From the NCBI GenBank assembly GCA_003857395.1, contig RPRC01000127.1, forward strand, positions 1 through 22,877: a DNA stretch of 22,877 nt, read 5' to 3'. The notes under the pieces are model-generated. The model was given only the letters and a program-made list of their open reading frames with translations. It did no database searches and had not been told where the DNA came from. Positions 8,013-16,080 of the stretch are shown here, piece after piece (within the stretch, counting starts at the first letter, position 1; each line of letters starts with the position of its first letter). The translations under genes were made by a program, and so were the position numbers. The stretch comes from Geobacter sp. (GTDB taxonomy: Bacteria; Desulfobacterota; Desulfuromonadia; Geobacterales; Geobacteraceae).

Positions 8013-8071
8013 TAACTATTATTTTATGGGAATTGCATAACCAACAAATGTACGCGGGCTTTTGCCAAAAA

Positions 8072-8101
8072 AGAAACCGACCCAAAATTTGGCCGGTTTC
8101 T
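8072..8101 (-). terminator. Orphan rho-independent terminator, minus-strand orientation
   Basis: AGAAACCGACC (8072-8082) and GGCCGGTTTCT (8091-8101) pair at 10 of 11 positions. On the minus strand the stem runs into TTTCTTTTTT. The nearest gene it could have served is the AraC remnant that stops at 8226, so it probably marks the end of that lost gene. Confidence 0.6.
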
Positions 8102-8133
8102 AATTATCTGGAAAAAATTTCCAAGTAGCTTTT

Positions 8134-8170
8134 AGCCCCCTCTGGTTAAACCAGTTTGAGGGGCTTTTTT
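8134..8170 (+). terminator. Orphan rho-independent terminator, plus-strand orientation
   Basis: AGCCCC-CTC (8134-8142) and GAGGGGCT (8158-8165) form the stem. TGGTTAAACCA forms a second palindrome inside, and the structure is followed by TTTTTT. No plus-strand gene lies upstream. What it once terminated is unknown; it may be a small RNA or a gene destroyed before or by the IS/MITE insertions. Confidence 0.6.
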
Positions 8171-8225
8171 ATTTCTGAAAGCAGCGGCATCAAAAGCAGA
8201 GTCTCCTCGGAAACAGCCAACACTT

Positions 8226-8324
8226 CTACGTCCTCTCACCAACAGTCATTAGACGCAGATGCGTGATGTCCCGTAATGGTGGAGCACCAAACAAGCGATT
8301 GTATTCACGGCTGAACTGCGAAGC
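8226..8324 (-). pseudogene. Remnant of an AraC/XylS-family regulator (C-terminal end only)
   Basis: The last 30 or so codons before the TAG at 8226-8228 read SASQFSREYNRLFGAPPLRD followed by ITHLRL. This is the C-terminal end of the second helix-turn-helix of AraC-family activators (SQFSREYKRLFGAPP type). Upstream in frame the sequence turns into a low-complexity, GCAGAAAAG-rich stretch and a GGGGACAGATTTATTTTC motif, which encodes nothing AraC-like. The rest of the gene is missing. It is a fragment rather than a working protein. Confidence 0.6.
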
Positions 8325-8524
8325 AGAAAAGCAGAAAAGGCGACACAGAAAAGGGGACAGATTTATTTTCCGCATCAGCCATCCTCCCAGATCACTGAAG
8401 ACAACCCACACTTCTGCAAGTTGGAAGTAGTTTATCCAGTCCCGCAGTTTCTAGCCTGCGGGGTTAGGGCTTGATATATAAGCTTCTGGGGGGATGGGGT
8501 TGTCTATTTTGAGGGAAAAATAGA
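8325..8524. other. Intergenic debris with a GGGGACAG motif and a stem-loop
   Basis: GGGGACAGATTTATTTTC occurs at about 8353-8370. From memory, this motif often recurs in intergenic DNA of related genomes near REP-associated transposases; a related GGGACAGTTTACTT occurs at about 10351. CCCGCAG and CTGCGGG form a stem at about 8440-8462. No gene is supported. Confidence 0.4.
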
Positions 8525-8559
8525 AAAAGGCCCCGGACTGCATTAGCCTGGGACCTTTT
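8525..8559 (-). terminator. Rho-independent terminator of the left DUF4242 gene
   Basis: AAAAGGCCCCGG (8525-8536) pairs with CCTGGGACCTTTT (8547-8559), with one mismatch and one wobble. On the minus strand the stem runs into TTTTTCTATTTTT, about 60 bp beyond the gene's stop codon. Confidence 0.7.
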
Positions 8560-8616
8560 CTGTTCAGCATCGGCAGCAGTTTTATGCCGCCAATTCATAT
8601 CCGGTTACAGCATTTT

Positions 8617-8889
8617 TTACTCCGCGGTCGTCGGATCGATCATGCGTTTGACCTCGGCCACGCTGTTTGCCGGGAAGCCGCCCTTACGGGCATGCTCAAG
8701 CACCATCTCCTCGTTGGGAGCAATATAAATACAGTAAATTTTGTCTTCTGTAACGTAACTCTCCACCCATTGGACCTGCGGTCCAAGCTCGCTCAGAACG
8801 CTGCACGACTTCTGTGCAATGCCCTGCATGTCTGCCGCCCCAATTTGTCCTGCCCCTGGAATCTCTCTCTCAATGACATACTTCGGCAT
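8617..8889 (-). CDS. DUF4242 small protein (SCO4226-like), left copy
   Basis: A 90-aa soluble protein beginning MPKYVIEREIPGAGQIGAAD and ending GFPANSVAEVKRMIDPTTAE. The IERxIPGAG start, the central VQWVESYVTEDKIYCIYIAP and the terminal HARKGGFPANSVAEV-IDPTTA are hallmarks of DUF4242, a ferredoxin-like-fold family. One member, Streptomyces SCO4226, binds nickel. The role here is unknown. A strong AAGGAGG precedes the ATG. The gene is divergent from a TetR regulator and 79 % identical (71 of 90) to a second copy at 10046-10318 on that regulator's other side. A palindrome in its promoter suggests TetR control. There is no signal peptide or membrane segment. Confidence 0.85.
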   Translation of the reverse strand: MPKYVIEREIPGAGQIGAADMQGIAQKSCSVLSELGPQVQWVESYVTEDKIYCIYIAPNEEMVLEHARKGGFPANSVAEVKRMIDPTTAE

Positions 8890-8920
8890 ACTCGTCCTCC
8901 TTAGTTTTGGGTTTGATATT

Positions 8921-8946
8921 TATACCGAACGAACATTCGTTTTGTA
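8921..8946 (-). promoter_or_regulatory. Promoter and palindromic TetR operator candidate before the left DUF4242 gene
   Basis: AACGAA-CA-TTCGTT (8928-8941) is a perfect inverted repeat with a 2-base centre, the size and shape of many TetR-family operators. On the minus strand it directly precedes TATAAAT (from about 8924 down), a good -10 element, so a bound protein would sit between -10 and -35. The -35 is weak (GTACAA at 17 bases). The site lies about 40 bp upstream of the DUF4242 start and 390 bp upstream of tetR. No second copy was found near tetR or the right DUF4242 gene. Confidence 0.5.
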
Positions 8947-9330
8947 CCATGACAAAACAGTAATTGCAACGGAAATTTAATGCCTCCCTTCAGCCAGTTT
9001 GTGGAACGGTAGTGATGCAGAGCCCAGTATAGACCTGAGGGTGCTTGAGGGAACGGTTCGATATTACGGGGGCAATTAAACATATCAATGGCAGGGGCTA
9101 GGCGTGCCCCGACATCAGGATTGTGATGTATAATTGCCGAAGTATTATTACGCTGTCGGCAAAGCCGGTCATGCGCACGGTCCAAGGCGGGGACAACGGT
9201 GCCAAGGCACGTGCATGCAGAGACAGGCACTCTCTCCGCGGGCAAAAGAATTTGCCATGTCAACGCAAAGGGTGCTATAAATGGCGCAGATTTTGAGTCA
9301 GCTTCTTTTCCTACCAACACAGAGGACCCG
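8947..9330. other. Divergent intergenic region upstream of the tetR gene
   Basis: About 380 bp without a convincing gene. It holds a TATAAT at about 9129 on the plus strand without a good -35 partner, and a small GTGCC-AAG-GCAC hairpin near 9210. A long minus-strand frame crossing it (8901-9428) also runs antisense into tetR and lacks family features, so I treat it as chance. Confidence 0.4.
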
Positions 9331-9942
9331 ATGGGCAGGCGATTAAAAACATCCACTGAAAACGCAAACCTCCAGCAGACTATTCTTGATACAGCCTTGA
9401 AGTTATTTACCACCAAAGGATATTTCAATACCTCGATTCAAGATATCAGGCGTGATGCAAATATCAGCATTGGTGCCGTCTATCATTATTTTGCCGGCAA
9501 AGAGGAGCTTGCCTCCGCTTTGTATGATTCTCTCCTGGAAAAGATTACAGCCGATTTTCTCACAATTAAGAACAGCCATGCGACCGCCCATGATCAATGT
9601 AAAGCGATCATGGCGCATTTATTTGATCTCACTGAGTCAAATCCGGCACAAATGGCGTTTATGCTGCATGCGAAACACAGCGAGTTTATACCAACGGTCA
9701 CACCCATATGTTCTTCCAGACCGTTTGCCATAATGCGTGAGATGGTACAAGAAGGTATCGAAAATAAGGAAATTGCCGATCTTGATTTGACAATTGCATC
9801 CAACTGCCTTTTCGGGGGCATGTTCAGGCTGATAAATCTGCGTCTCGATAATACCATCGCCGGACCTCTCCCCGAACAACTCGAAGATGTCTGGATTTGC
9901 TCCTGGCGCAGCATTGCCGCCGATCCCGACAAAAACATCTGA
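9331..9942 (+). CDS. TetR/AcrR-family transcriptional regulator
   Basis: A 203-aa one-component repressor. The N-terminal DNA-binding domain (about residues 10-60) reads ILDTALKLFTTKGYFNTSIQ, then DIRRDANISIGAVYHYFAGK and EELASALYDSL, the classic TetR helix-turn-helix with its GAVYHYF recognition helix. The all-helical C-terminal part binds an unknown ligand. The ATG at 9331 is preceded by AGAGG. The frame extends upstream to 9199, but the extra 44 residues are not TetR-like. It is flanked by two DUF4242 genes, the left one divergent and the right one 103 bp downstream in the same direction, so it probably controls them. The operator candidate is at 8928-8941. Confidence 0.9.
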   Translation: MGRRLKTSTENANLQQTILDTALKLFTTKGYFNTSIQDIRRDANISIGAVYHYFAGKEELASALYDSLLEKITADFLTIKNSHATAHDQCKAIMAHLFDLTESNPAQMAFMLHAKHSEFIPTVTPICSSRPFAIMREMVQEGIENKEIADLDLTIASNCLFGGMFRLINLRLDNTIAGPLPEQLEDVWICSWRSIAADPDKNI

Positions 9943-10045
9943 ATACGTTGCAGGTATCTCCAAAAAACCAGCCGCACCCGAAGAAGAAAGCAAATAAGCG
10001 AACATACGCCCTGCTAAAATCTCAGATGCAACAAAGGAGGAAAGA

Positions 10046-10318
10046 ATGCCGAAGTACATCATTGAGCGGGATATTCCGGGAGCAGGGTATATCTGCGAAC
10101 CAGACATTCAGGCAATCTCGCAGAAATCCGCCACTGTTCTTCAAGGGCTCGGGCCGCAAATCCAGTGGGTGCAGAGCTATGTCACCGAGGACAAGATCTA
10201 CTGCGTCTACATTGCCCCCAACAAGGAACTGGTCCTGGAGCACGCCAGGAAGGCTGGTTTCCCGGCCAACAGTGTCGCCGAAGTCAAGCGCATGATTGAC
10301 CCGACGACCGCGGAGTAA
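10046..10318 (+). CDS. DUF4242 small protein (SCO4226-like), right copy
   Basis: A 90-aa paralogue of the protein at 8617-8889, identical at 71 of 90 positions and with the same last 20 residues (GFPANSVAEVKRMIDPTTAE). Most changes lie in residues 15-34, where this copy has YICEPD with an extra cysteine (Cys17) and lacks the Cys29 of the left copy. Both keep the cysteine in IYC. A ribosome-binding site AAAGGAGG precedes the ATG. It probably shares a transcript with tetR (103-bp gap, no terminator seen between them) and ends at the hairpin at 10371. Function is unknown beyond family membership. Confidence 0.85.
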   Translation: MPKYIIERDIPGAGYICEPDIQAISQKSATVLQGLGPQIQWVQSYVTEDKIYCVYIAPNKELVLEHARKAGFPANSVAEVKRMIDPTTAE

Positions 10319-10370
10319 GACGAAAAACGGCGAAAAGCGGGCGAATTCCAGGGACAGTTTACTTAATTCA

Positions 10371-10394
10371 AAAGGCGGCCAATCGGCCGCCTTT
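10371..10394 (+). terminator. Rho-independent terminator after the right DUF4242 gene
   Basis: AAAGGCGGCC (10371-10380) and GGCCGCCTTT (10385-10394) form a perfect 10-bp stem with a 4-base loop, about 50 bp after the stop codon. The T-tract is short on both strands. Confidence 0.7.
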
Positions 10395-10760
10395 ACTGTT
10401 TCATGCTACCCAGGGAATCCTGCAGATACTGCCGCGCCAGGTGTCAAAAGTTCGAACCGTTCCATTTCCCGCCGACTGCTGCCAGGATTACGTCAATGCC
10501 ACATTTTCGGTCTATCGGGCAATGCTCTTACCTGCGGCTTAAAGCGCAACTTACTTGCTGTTATTCATAGATCTTCCGCATAACTGCCTCTTTCCCTATC
10601 GTTTTATTTACTAATATCCTGACCAATCCCACTGCGCGTTACAAACCTATTATCCAGACCATCGTACTACCAGGCAATAATCAAACAGGATTGGTCTATC
10701 TGCCTTTGTCCTTTCTGGAATACGGTGAAATCTTTTGAAGGATAGTCCGTAACAGTTGAA

Positions 10761-10794
10761 AGGAGATGATATGAAAGCCATAGCAGTGATCTGA
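10761..10794 (+). pseudogene. Stub of a gene start resembling the flavodoxin-fold gene downstream
   Basis: AGGAGATGAT is followed by ATGAAAGCCATAGCAGTGAT and then CTGA, encoding M-K-A-I-A-V-I-stop. The intact-looking start at 10984 encodes M-K-A-I-A-I-N-G with a similar spacing from AAGGAG. This looks like the leftover start of a second related gene, or a duplication of the start region. It is too short to be certain. Confidence 0.35.
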
Positions 10795-10843
10795 TCGTGG
10801 CAATCACCTGAACCGGAAGATCCTGGAACCACAACATCATTAG

Positions 10844-10950
10844 CCACGGATGAACAAGGATAAAATCTACAACACCGATACTTCTTTCTGTTTATCAAAA
10901 ACACAATTGCATTGCTGCCTTTATCCGTGAAAATCCGTGTGTATCTGTGG
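10844..10950. repeat. Inverted repeat of the CCACGGATGAAC / ATCCGTG type
   Basis: CCACGGATGAACAAGGATAA (from 10844) is imperfectly complementary to the segment at 10920-10950, which reads TTTATCCGTG...CTGTGG. The right arm itself contains ATCCGTG twice. Sequences of this kind recur between genes in many environmental bacteria, from memory. It ends about 20 bp upstream of the ribosome-binding site of the flavodoxin-fold fragment. Confidence 0.45.
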
Positions 10951-10983
10951 AAAAAACGGTTTTTCCTTTACAAGGAGAACATC

Positions 10984-11247
10984 ATGAAAGCAATAGCCAT
11001 AAACGGTAGTCCAAGCCCAAGCTGCAATACGGAGATTATGCTCAAAAAGGTGCTGGAACCCTTGGAGGCCGCCGGCTGGAGCACGGAGTACCTGCAGATC
11101 GGCGGGAAAGCGGTGCGCGGATGCCTGGCCTGCATGAAGTACCTTGAAAAGCGCAACGGCCGGTGCATAATCGAGGGAGATGTTGTCAACGAATACCTGA
11201 AAAAAATGTATGCGGCAGATGCCATCATTCTCGGTTCAATATTCTAG
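10984..11247 (+). pseudogene. Truncated flavodoxin-fold NADPH-dependent FMN reductase (5' part only)
   Basis: The 87-aa frame begins MKAIAINGSPSPSCNTEIML and contains GGKAVRGCLACMKYLEKRNG, then CIIEGDVVNEY, and stops right after [10 protein letters not shown]. Family members (iron-sulfur flavoprotein/FMN reductase) start with the same phosphate-binding GSPR-type loop and have a GC-AC motif near residue 50. They continue past ADAIILGSPTYF to about 190-210 residues, so more than half of this protein is missing. The break falls where the stop codon overlaps the convergent sulfhydrylase stop (11244-11246). AAGGAG precedes the ATG. The flavin site would be incomplete, so function is doubtful. Confidence 0.7.
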
Positions 11248-12533
11248 GAAAGTTGTGAAGCTTTCAAGGCCTGGTCGATATCTGCGATAATATCCTCAAC
11301 AGCCTCGATTCCCACGGAAAGCCTGATAAAGTCAGGGGTAACACCGGTTGCGATCTGCTCCTGCTCCGTAAGCTGCTGATGGGTGGTGGAGGCCGGATGA
11401 ATCACCAGGGACTTGGCATCACCGATATTTGCCAGGTGAGAGAGTAGCTTTACGCTGTCGATAAACTTTTTGCCTGCTGCCACCCCGCCCTTGATACCGA
11501 AACCAATGATTGCGCCACTTCCTTTCGGCAGATAGCGTGCCGCACGATCATAATCCTTGTGACTGGGCAACCCGGGATAGTTGACCCAGGTTATGTCAGG
11601 GTTTTTATCCAGCCACTCGGCAACCTTTATGGCATTTTCCACATGACGCGGCATGCGGACATGGAGTGTTTCCAACCCTTGGAGTATCTGGAAAGCATTG
11701 AACGGCGAAAGAGGCGCTCCTATGTCGCGCAGAAGCTCTACCCTCATCTTGATGATATAGGAAAGATTGCCGAGAGCCTCCCAGAAACGGATGCCGTGAT
11801 AGGAAGGGTCCGGTTCGGTAAATTCGGGGAACTTGCCGTTGTTCCAGGGGAAGGTGCCGCCATCAACTACGCAGCCGCCAATGCTCGTGCCGTGGCCGGC
11901 GATGAACTTGGTGAGAGAATAGACCACCATATCCGCTCCATGCTGGAGGGGCTTGAAAAGATAGGGAGTAGTCACCGTGTTGTCGACAACAAAGGGAATT
12001 CCCGCCTGGTGAGCGAACTCGGCGATGGCCTCGAAATCATCCACATTGTTCTTGGGATTTCCAACCGATTCGGTATAGACAAGCCTGGTATTTTCATCAA
12101 TGGCCGCGCGCACGTTTTCGGGATCAGAACTGTCGACGAATTTCACCTTTATCCCAAGTTTCGGCAAGGTATAGTGAAAAAGGTTATAGGTCCCCCCATA
12201 GAGAGAGTCGGTTGAAACAATATTTTGACCGGCTTGGGTGATATTGAGCACGGCAAAGGTAATGGCAGCTTGTCCTGAGGCCAGCGCGAGGGCACCGACA
12301 CCGCCGTCCAGCTCTGCCATCCGTTTTTCCAGAACATCAGTTGTAGGGTTCATAATCCGCGTATAAATATTCCCCGGCTCTTCCAGTGCGAACAGTTTTG
12401 CGGCATGTTCCGAGCTGCGAAAGACATAGGACGAGGTCTGATAAATGGGAACAGCTCGCGACAGAGTCGCGGAATCGGGCACTTGGCCGGCATGCAGGGT
12501 AAGGGTATCAAAGTTTAAGCTGTTTTCCGACAT
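11244..12533 (-). CDS. metY: O-acetylhomoserine sulfhydrylase (PLP-dependent)
   Basis: A 429-aa cytosolic enzyme of the Cys/Met-metabolism PLP family. It makes homocysteine from O-acetylhomoserine and sulfide (direct sulfhydrylation). It has the family start [19 protein letters not shown] (phosphate contact), [20 protein letters not shown] and [14 protein letters not shown]. The PLP lysine is Lys209 in [11 protein letters not shown], and [20 protein letters not shown] and [11 protein letters not shown] follow. The NLF-H and long middle loop ([18 protein letters not shown]) favour the O-acetylhomoserine type over cystathionine enzymes. GGGGGA precedes the ATG. It ends abruptly against the truncated flavoprotein gene with overlapping stop codons. 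metF, which supplies the methyl group for the next step, lies 8 kb away on the same strand. Confidence 0.93.
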   Translation of the reverse strand: MSENSLNFDTLTLHAGQVPDSATLSRAVPIYQTSSYVFRSSEHAAKLFALEEPGNIYTRIMNPTTDVLEKRMAELDGGVGALALASGQAAITFAVLNITQAGQNIVSTDSLYGGTYNLFHYTLPKLGIKVKFVDSSDPENVRAAIDENTRLVYTESVGNPKNNVDDFEAIAEFAHQAGIPFVVDNTVTTPYLFKPLQHGADMVVYSLTKFIAGHGTSIGGCVVDGGTFPWNNGKFPEFTEPDPSYHGIRFWEALGNLSYIIKMRVELLRDIGAPLSPFNAFQILQGLETLHVRMPRHVENAIKVAEWLDKNPDITWVNYPGLPSHKDYDRAARYLPKGSGAIIGFGIKGGVAAGKKFIDSVKLLSHLANIGDAKSLVIHPASTTHQQLTEQEQIATGVTPDFIRLSVGIEAVEDIIADIDQALKASQLS

Positions 12534-12568
12534 GGTACTTCCCCCTTTGGATGGAGATTTGAAATGGC

Positions 12569-12588
12569 GTTGCGGTCAATTCCGCAAC
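12569..12588 (-). promoter_or_regulatory. Small hairpin in the leader of the sulfhydrylase gene
   Basis: GTTGCGG (12569-12575) and CCGCAAC (12582-12588) form a perfect 7-bp stem around 6 bases, 36 bp before the start codon. There is no T-run, so it is not a terminator. The leader is only about 105 bp, and I see no recognisable SAM riboswitch in it. Confidence 0.3.
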
Positions 12589-12638
12589 AAAGTCGTGCAA
12601 CGCTAAAAATTCTTCCGTCTTACTTGATTGAACTATCA

Positions 12639-14129
12639 TTACGGGGTCCGGGCCCTGCCATAAATCTCCGTCAACTCCAGGAGCCGCTTGGCTAGTTTGG
12701 CAGTAAGCGCTTTTTTACCGAACCGCCAGGACCAGTTACCTCCCGCTGTCCCGGGCAGATTCATGCGGAATTCAGCGGGGAGTTCCAGCAGATCCTGGAG
12801 CGGAATCACAACGGTATCCGCCACTGAAGCCAGGGCGGTCCGGATCAAATCCCAGACAATCCCGTCGCCGGTGCGATCCAGATAGCGGAGAACCATCTTC
12901 TTCTCCCGCGCAGAAAGCGAGTTGAACCAGCCTGCTGTGGTGTCATTGTCGTGCGTGCCGGTATAAACAACGGAACTGCAGACATGATTATGGGGGAGAT
13001 AGGGGTTGTCCGGCCCGGATCCGAAGGCGAACTGAAGAATCTTCATGCCGGGAAAAGAGAACATGTCCCGTAGTGCCTCCACGTCCGGGGTAATGTGCCC
13101 CAGGTCCTCCGCCACAATCGGCAAATCTCCGAGCTCTCTCGAAAGAGCCGAAAACAGGGCTTCTCCCGGGCCCGGCGCCCAGCGACCGTTCTTTGCCGTT
13201 TTTTCACCATAGGGCACTTCCCAGCAGGCCGCAAATCCCCGAAAATGATCGATCCGAATGAGATCATATAGATCAAGCGAGGACCGAACACGTTCTATCC
13301 ACCAGGCATATCCCGCCTGCGCCATGGCTTCCCAGTTATAGAGTGGATTCCCCCACAATTGCCCGGTCTTGCTGAAATAGTCAGGAGGGACACCGGCAAC
13401 CACGGTCGGGCGTCCCCCCTTGTCCAAGTGGAAGAGATGGGAATTTGCCCAGACATCACAGGAATCGTAGGCAACAAATATCGGGATATCGCCGAAAATT
13501 CCGACGCTTTGACGAGTGGCATAGTTCCTCACCTCATGCCACTGCCGGAAAAACTGCCACTGCAGATATTTCTGCGCCCCTATCGCGGAGCCGAGACTTC
13601 TGGATGCCTCCTCCAGCGCAGCGGGTTCACGCTGAGCAATCTCTACCGGCCAGTCACACCAACTTATGCTCGGGTACTGCTCCTTCAATGCCATGAACAG
13701 GGCAAAATCATGGAGCCAGGGGGTCGTATCGCAGAAATGCCAGAACTCTTCCACCCTCTCATCCCCGCCGCCAGCGAAGAAGGTTGCCGCTGCGGTCCGG
13801 AGCAGTCCGAATTTGTAGTCCATTACCTGCTGGTAGTCCACCCGCTCCGAAAGCAAATCATTGCGAAGGCTGGTCGCGTTCAGGTCCCCTTCCTTAACGA
13901 GGCGCTCGAGATCGATAAGCAATGGATTACCGGCAAAGGCCGAGTAGCACATGTAGGGAGAGTTGCCGTAGGATGTGTAGCCAAGGGGAAGAACCTGCCA
14001 CAGAGTCTGACCGGAGGCCTGGAGAAAATCGATAAATTCTCGCGCTGCGGTTCCGAAGGAACCGATACCTCCCGGACCGGGAAGAGACGTGGGGTGTAGA
14101 AGGATGCCGCTTTTTCTCACTCTTTGCAT
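12639..14129 (-). CDS. malQ: 4-alpha-glucanotransferase (amylomaltase, GH77)
   Basis: A 496-aa cytosolic enzyme that transfers 1,4-alpha-glucan segments between maltodextrins or to glucose, used in maltodextrin and glycogen turnover. It opens with the GH77 signature SGILLHPTSLPGPGGIGSFG and carries SPYMCYSAFAGNPLLIDLE. The three catalytic acids are in place: nucleophile Asp294 in RIDHFRGF, acid/base Glu341 in IVAEDLG, and Asp394 in GTHDNDTT. The numbering is almost the same as in the Thermus enzyme. I chose the ATG at 14129 (MQRVRKSGILL; AGGTGA five bases upstream). The frame stays open to 14279, but that would add 50 residues overlapping ftsH without family character. It follows ftsH by 94 bp, with a strong stem-loop between, so it is probably transcribed mainly on its own. 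Confidence 0.94.
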   Translation of the reverse strand: MQRVRKSGILLHPTSLPGPGGIGSFGTAAREFIDFLQASGQTLWQVLPLGYTSYGNSPYMCYSAFAGNPLLIDLERLVKEGDLNATSLRNDLLSERVDYQQVMDYKFGLLRTAAATFFAGGGDERVEEFWHFCDTTPWLHDFALFMALKEQYPSISWCDWPVEIAQREPAALEEASRSLGSAIGAQKYLQWQFFRQWHEVRNYATRQSVGIFGDIPIFVAYDSCDVWANSHLFHLDKGGRPTVVAGVPPDYFSKTGQLWGNPLYNWEAMAQAGYAWWIERVRSSLDLYDLIRIDHFRGFAACWEVPYGEKTAKNGRWAPGPGEALFSALSRELGDLPIVAEDLGHITPDVEALRDMFSFPGMKILQFAFGSGPDNPYLPHNHVCSSVVYTGTHDNDTTAGWFNSLSAREKKMVLRYLDRTGDGIVWDLIRTALASVADTVVIPLQDLLELPAEFRMNLPGTAGGNWSWRFGKKALTAKLAKRLLELTEIYGRARTP

Positions 14130-14177
14130 GGAATCACCTGAGTTTCTACTATAAACAGTTAGTACGTCTATGCACTG

Positions 14178-14218
14178 CCACCCTGACCCCTCCTGAATCA
14201 GGAGGGGCTGGGGGGTGG
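14178..14218. repeat. Strong GC-rich stem-loop downstream of ftsH
   Basis: CCCCTCCTGA (14187-14196) faces TCAGGAGGGG (14198-14207). Outside it CCACCC (14178-14183) faces GGGTGG (14213-14218). It begins 6 bp after the ftsH stop codon. There is no T-run on the ftsH strand, so it is more likely a repeat-type hairpin or mRNA 3'-end stabiliser than a classic terminator. Confidence 0.5.
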
Positions 14219-14223
14219 TTAGA

Positions 14224-16071
14224 TCAGGCGTTGGCCAAAACGCTGTCAATCCTGGCGCTGTCAAGGGTTTCCTCTTCAAGGAGTGCCATCGCCAGAGCTT
14301 CCAGCAAATTGCGGTTAGAGGCTAGGATCTTCATTGCCTTGTCTTCCGCATCCTTGATGACAACGGCAATCTCCTGATCGATCAGCCAGGCCATTTCTTC
14401 CGAGAAAGTCTTTTCCTGAGCCAGCTTCATGCCGAGGAAGGGGTGCTCTTCACCGCGACTGAAGGTAACTGGGCCGATTTTGTCGCTCATCCCCCACTGA
14501 CAGACCATTTTCTCCGCCAGTTCGGTGACAATTTTCAAATCACTCTGTGCCCCTGTTGAAATGTCGTTAAAGACAAGTCGCTCCGCGACCCTGCCGCCAA
14601 GGACAACGGAAAGTCTGTTCATAAGATAGGATTTCGGATAGTGGTGCCGATCATCCTCGGGAAGCTGCTGAGTTACGCCCAGCGCCATTCCGCGGGGGAT
14701 AATCGTTACCTTGTGAACCGGGTCGGTCCCGGGCAGAAGCTTCGCCACCAATACATGGCCGGACTCGTGAAATGCCGTGATCCGCTTTTCCAGGTCCGAT
14801 AAATACAGTTTTCTCTCGCCACCCATCAGGACCTTGTCTTTGGCAAGCTCCAGGTACTTCATGGTCACCGTTTCAGAGTTTTCCCGGGCAGCAAGAATGG
14901 CAGCTTCATTGACCAGATTTTCCAGATCGGCGCCGGTCATTCCGGGAGTTCCCTTGGCGATGACAGCAAGGTCGACATCCGCGGACAGGGGAGTTTTGCG
15001 GGTATGTACCTTCAAGATGCTTTCCCGGTCGCGCCAATCCGGTCGCTCGATGACAACCCGGCGATCGAAGCGTCCGGGCCTGAGAAGTGCCGGGTCGAGG
15101 ACATCAGGCCGGTTGGTGGCTGCCAGGACAATCACCTCTTCGTGGGAATCGAAGCCATCCATCTCGGAAAGAAGCTGGTTAAGGGTCTGCTCCCTTTCGT
15201 CATGCCCACCGCCGAACCCGGCACCGCGACTCCGGCCGACCGCATCCAATTCGTCAATAAAAATGATGCTCGGCGCTTGTTTTCGCGCCTCAACAAAAAG
15301 ATCTCGCACCCTGCTGGCTCCAACACCCACAAACATCTCAATGAACTGGGATGCGGAAATACTGAAAAAGGCCACCCCTGCCTCACCTGCAACAGCCCTT
15401 GCCAGGAGCGTTTTCCCCGTCCCCGGAGGGCCAACGAGAAGGATCCCTCTCGGGACTTTGCCGCCGATCTTTTCAAATTTTTTCGGCTCTTTCAGATACT
15501 CCACAACCTCGCGCAATTCCTGCTTGACTTCCTCCATGCCGGCCACATCGGCAAAGGTGACGGTCCCCTTCTGTGTGTTATGCAGCTTGGCCCCGGACTT
15601 GGCGAATCCGCCCATCATGGTGCCCGGACCCTGACCTTTCATACTGCGAGCGAAGAAAACCCAGACTCCGATAATGAGAATCCAGGGGATCAGATAGAGC
15701 AAAGCGGTCGTAAATGGGGACGATTCCGTTGAAATCGCCTTTACCACCACTTTCTTTGCCTGCAGGTCAGCCATCAGGGCATCGTCCTTAATATCCGGTA
15801 GAATCGTGAAAAAGTTTGTTGTTTCCTTAGTCTGATTCTCTTTTTTCACATTTTGGAGCGGAAGAACCTTGGCTTTGAAGACTCCATTGAGATGGGAGCC
15901 CTTTATCGTTATCTCTTTGACATTATCCCGCGCAAGTTCGTCCTTGAACTGGCTATAGGGGATCTCCGCCTTTTCAAGCTGACCCTTTTGGGTCACCAAC
16001 GGATAAACAATATTGAGCAGAACCACAAAAGCTATCAGTGCCAGTAACGGCTTCCAAATCGACTGCGCCAT
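14224..16071 (-). CDS. ftsH: ATP-dependent zinc metalloprotease FtsH
   Basis: A 615-aa membrane-anchored AAA+ protease that forms hexamers and degrades membrane and short-lived cytosolic proteins. The first membrane segment is at 7-26 and a periplasmic domain of about 90 residues follows. The second membrane segment is at about 120-142. The AAA domain has Walker A GPPGTGKT (214-221), pore motif FVG (247-249), Walker B IIFIDE (269-274) and the second region of homology around RPGRFDRR. The zinc motif is HESGH (435-439), where HEAGH is more usual but HExxH is kept. The third zinc ligand is the Asp of [14 protein letters not shown] about nine bases upstream supports the ATG at 16071. Its neighbours are not the usual tilS-folP context, so this may be an extra FtsH copy in the genome. 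A palindromic element ends within its ribosome-binding site. Confidence 0.95.
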   Translation of the reverse strand: MAQSIWKPLLALIAFVVLLNIVYPLVTQKGQLEKAEIPYSQFKDELARDNVKEITIKGSHLNGVFKAKVLPLQNVKKENQTKETTNFFTILPDIKDDALMADLQAKKVVVKAISTESSPFTTALLYLIPWILIIGVWVFFARSMKGQGPGTMMGGFAKSGAKLHNTQKGTVTFADVAGMEEVKQELREVVEYLKEPKKFEKIGGKVPRGILLVGPPGTGKTLLARAVAGEAGVAFFSISASQFIEMFVGVGASRVRDLFVEARKQAPSIIFIDELDAVGRSRGAGFGGGHDEREQTLNQLLSEMDGFDSHEEVIVLAATNRPDVLDPALLRPGRFDRRVVIERPDWRDRESILKVHTRKTPLSADVDLAVIAKGTPGMTGADLENLVNEAAILAARENSETVTMKYLELAKDKVLMGGERKLYLSDLEKRITAFHESGHVLVAKLLPGTDPVHKVTIIPRGMALGVTQQLPEDDRHHYPKSYLMNRLSVVLGGRVAERLVFNDISTGAQSDLKIVTELAEKMVCQWGMSDKIGPVTFSRGEEHPFLGMKLAQEKTFSEEMAWLIDQEIAVVIKDAEDKAMKILASNRNLLEALAMALLEEETLDSARIDSVLANA

Positions 16072-16080
16072 TCAGGTATC

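Larger units (their letters stand above)
10395..10983. other. Non-coding, apparently decayed region
   Basis: About 590 bp with no supportable intact gene. It contains a ribosome-binding site plus 7-codon stub at 10761-10794, resembling the start of the next gene, and an inverted repeat at 10844-10950. Short frames on both strands have no family features. Confidence 0.5.

Noticed and set aside
7943..8128. Small plus-strand frame spanning the IS right end
   Set aside because: It crosses the IS boundary and target duplication, so it did not exist before insertion, and it has no family features.
8901..9428. Minus-strand frame of 175 codons between the left DUF4242 gene and tetR
   Set aside because: It overlaps the DUF4242 promoter and the tetR coding region and has no recognisable domain or ribosome-binding site support.
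12534..12638. SAM riboswitch before the O-acetylhomoserine sulfhydrylase gene
   Set aside because: The intergenic space is about 105 bp and shows only one small hairpin, with no SAM-I or SAM-II core and no terminator.
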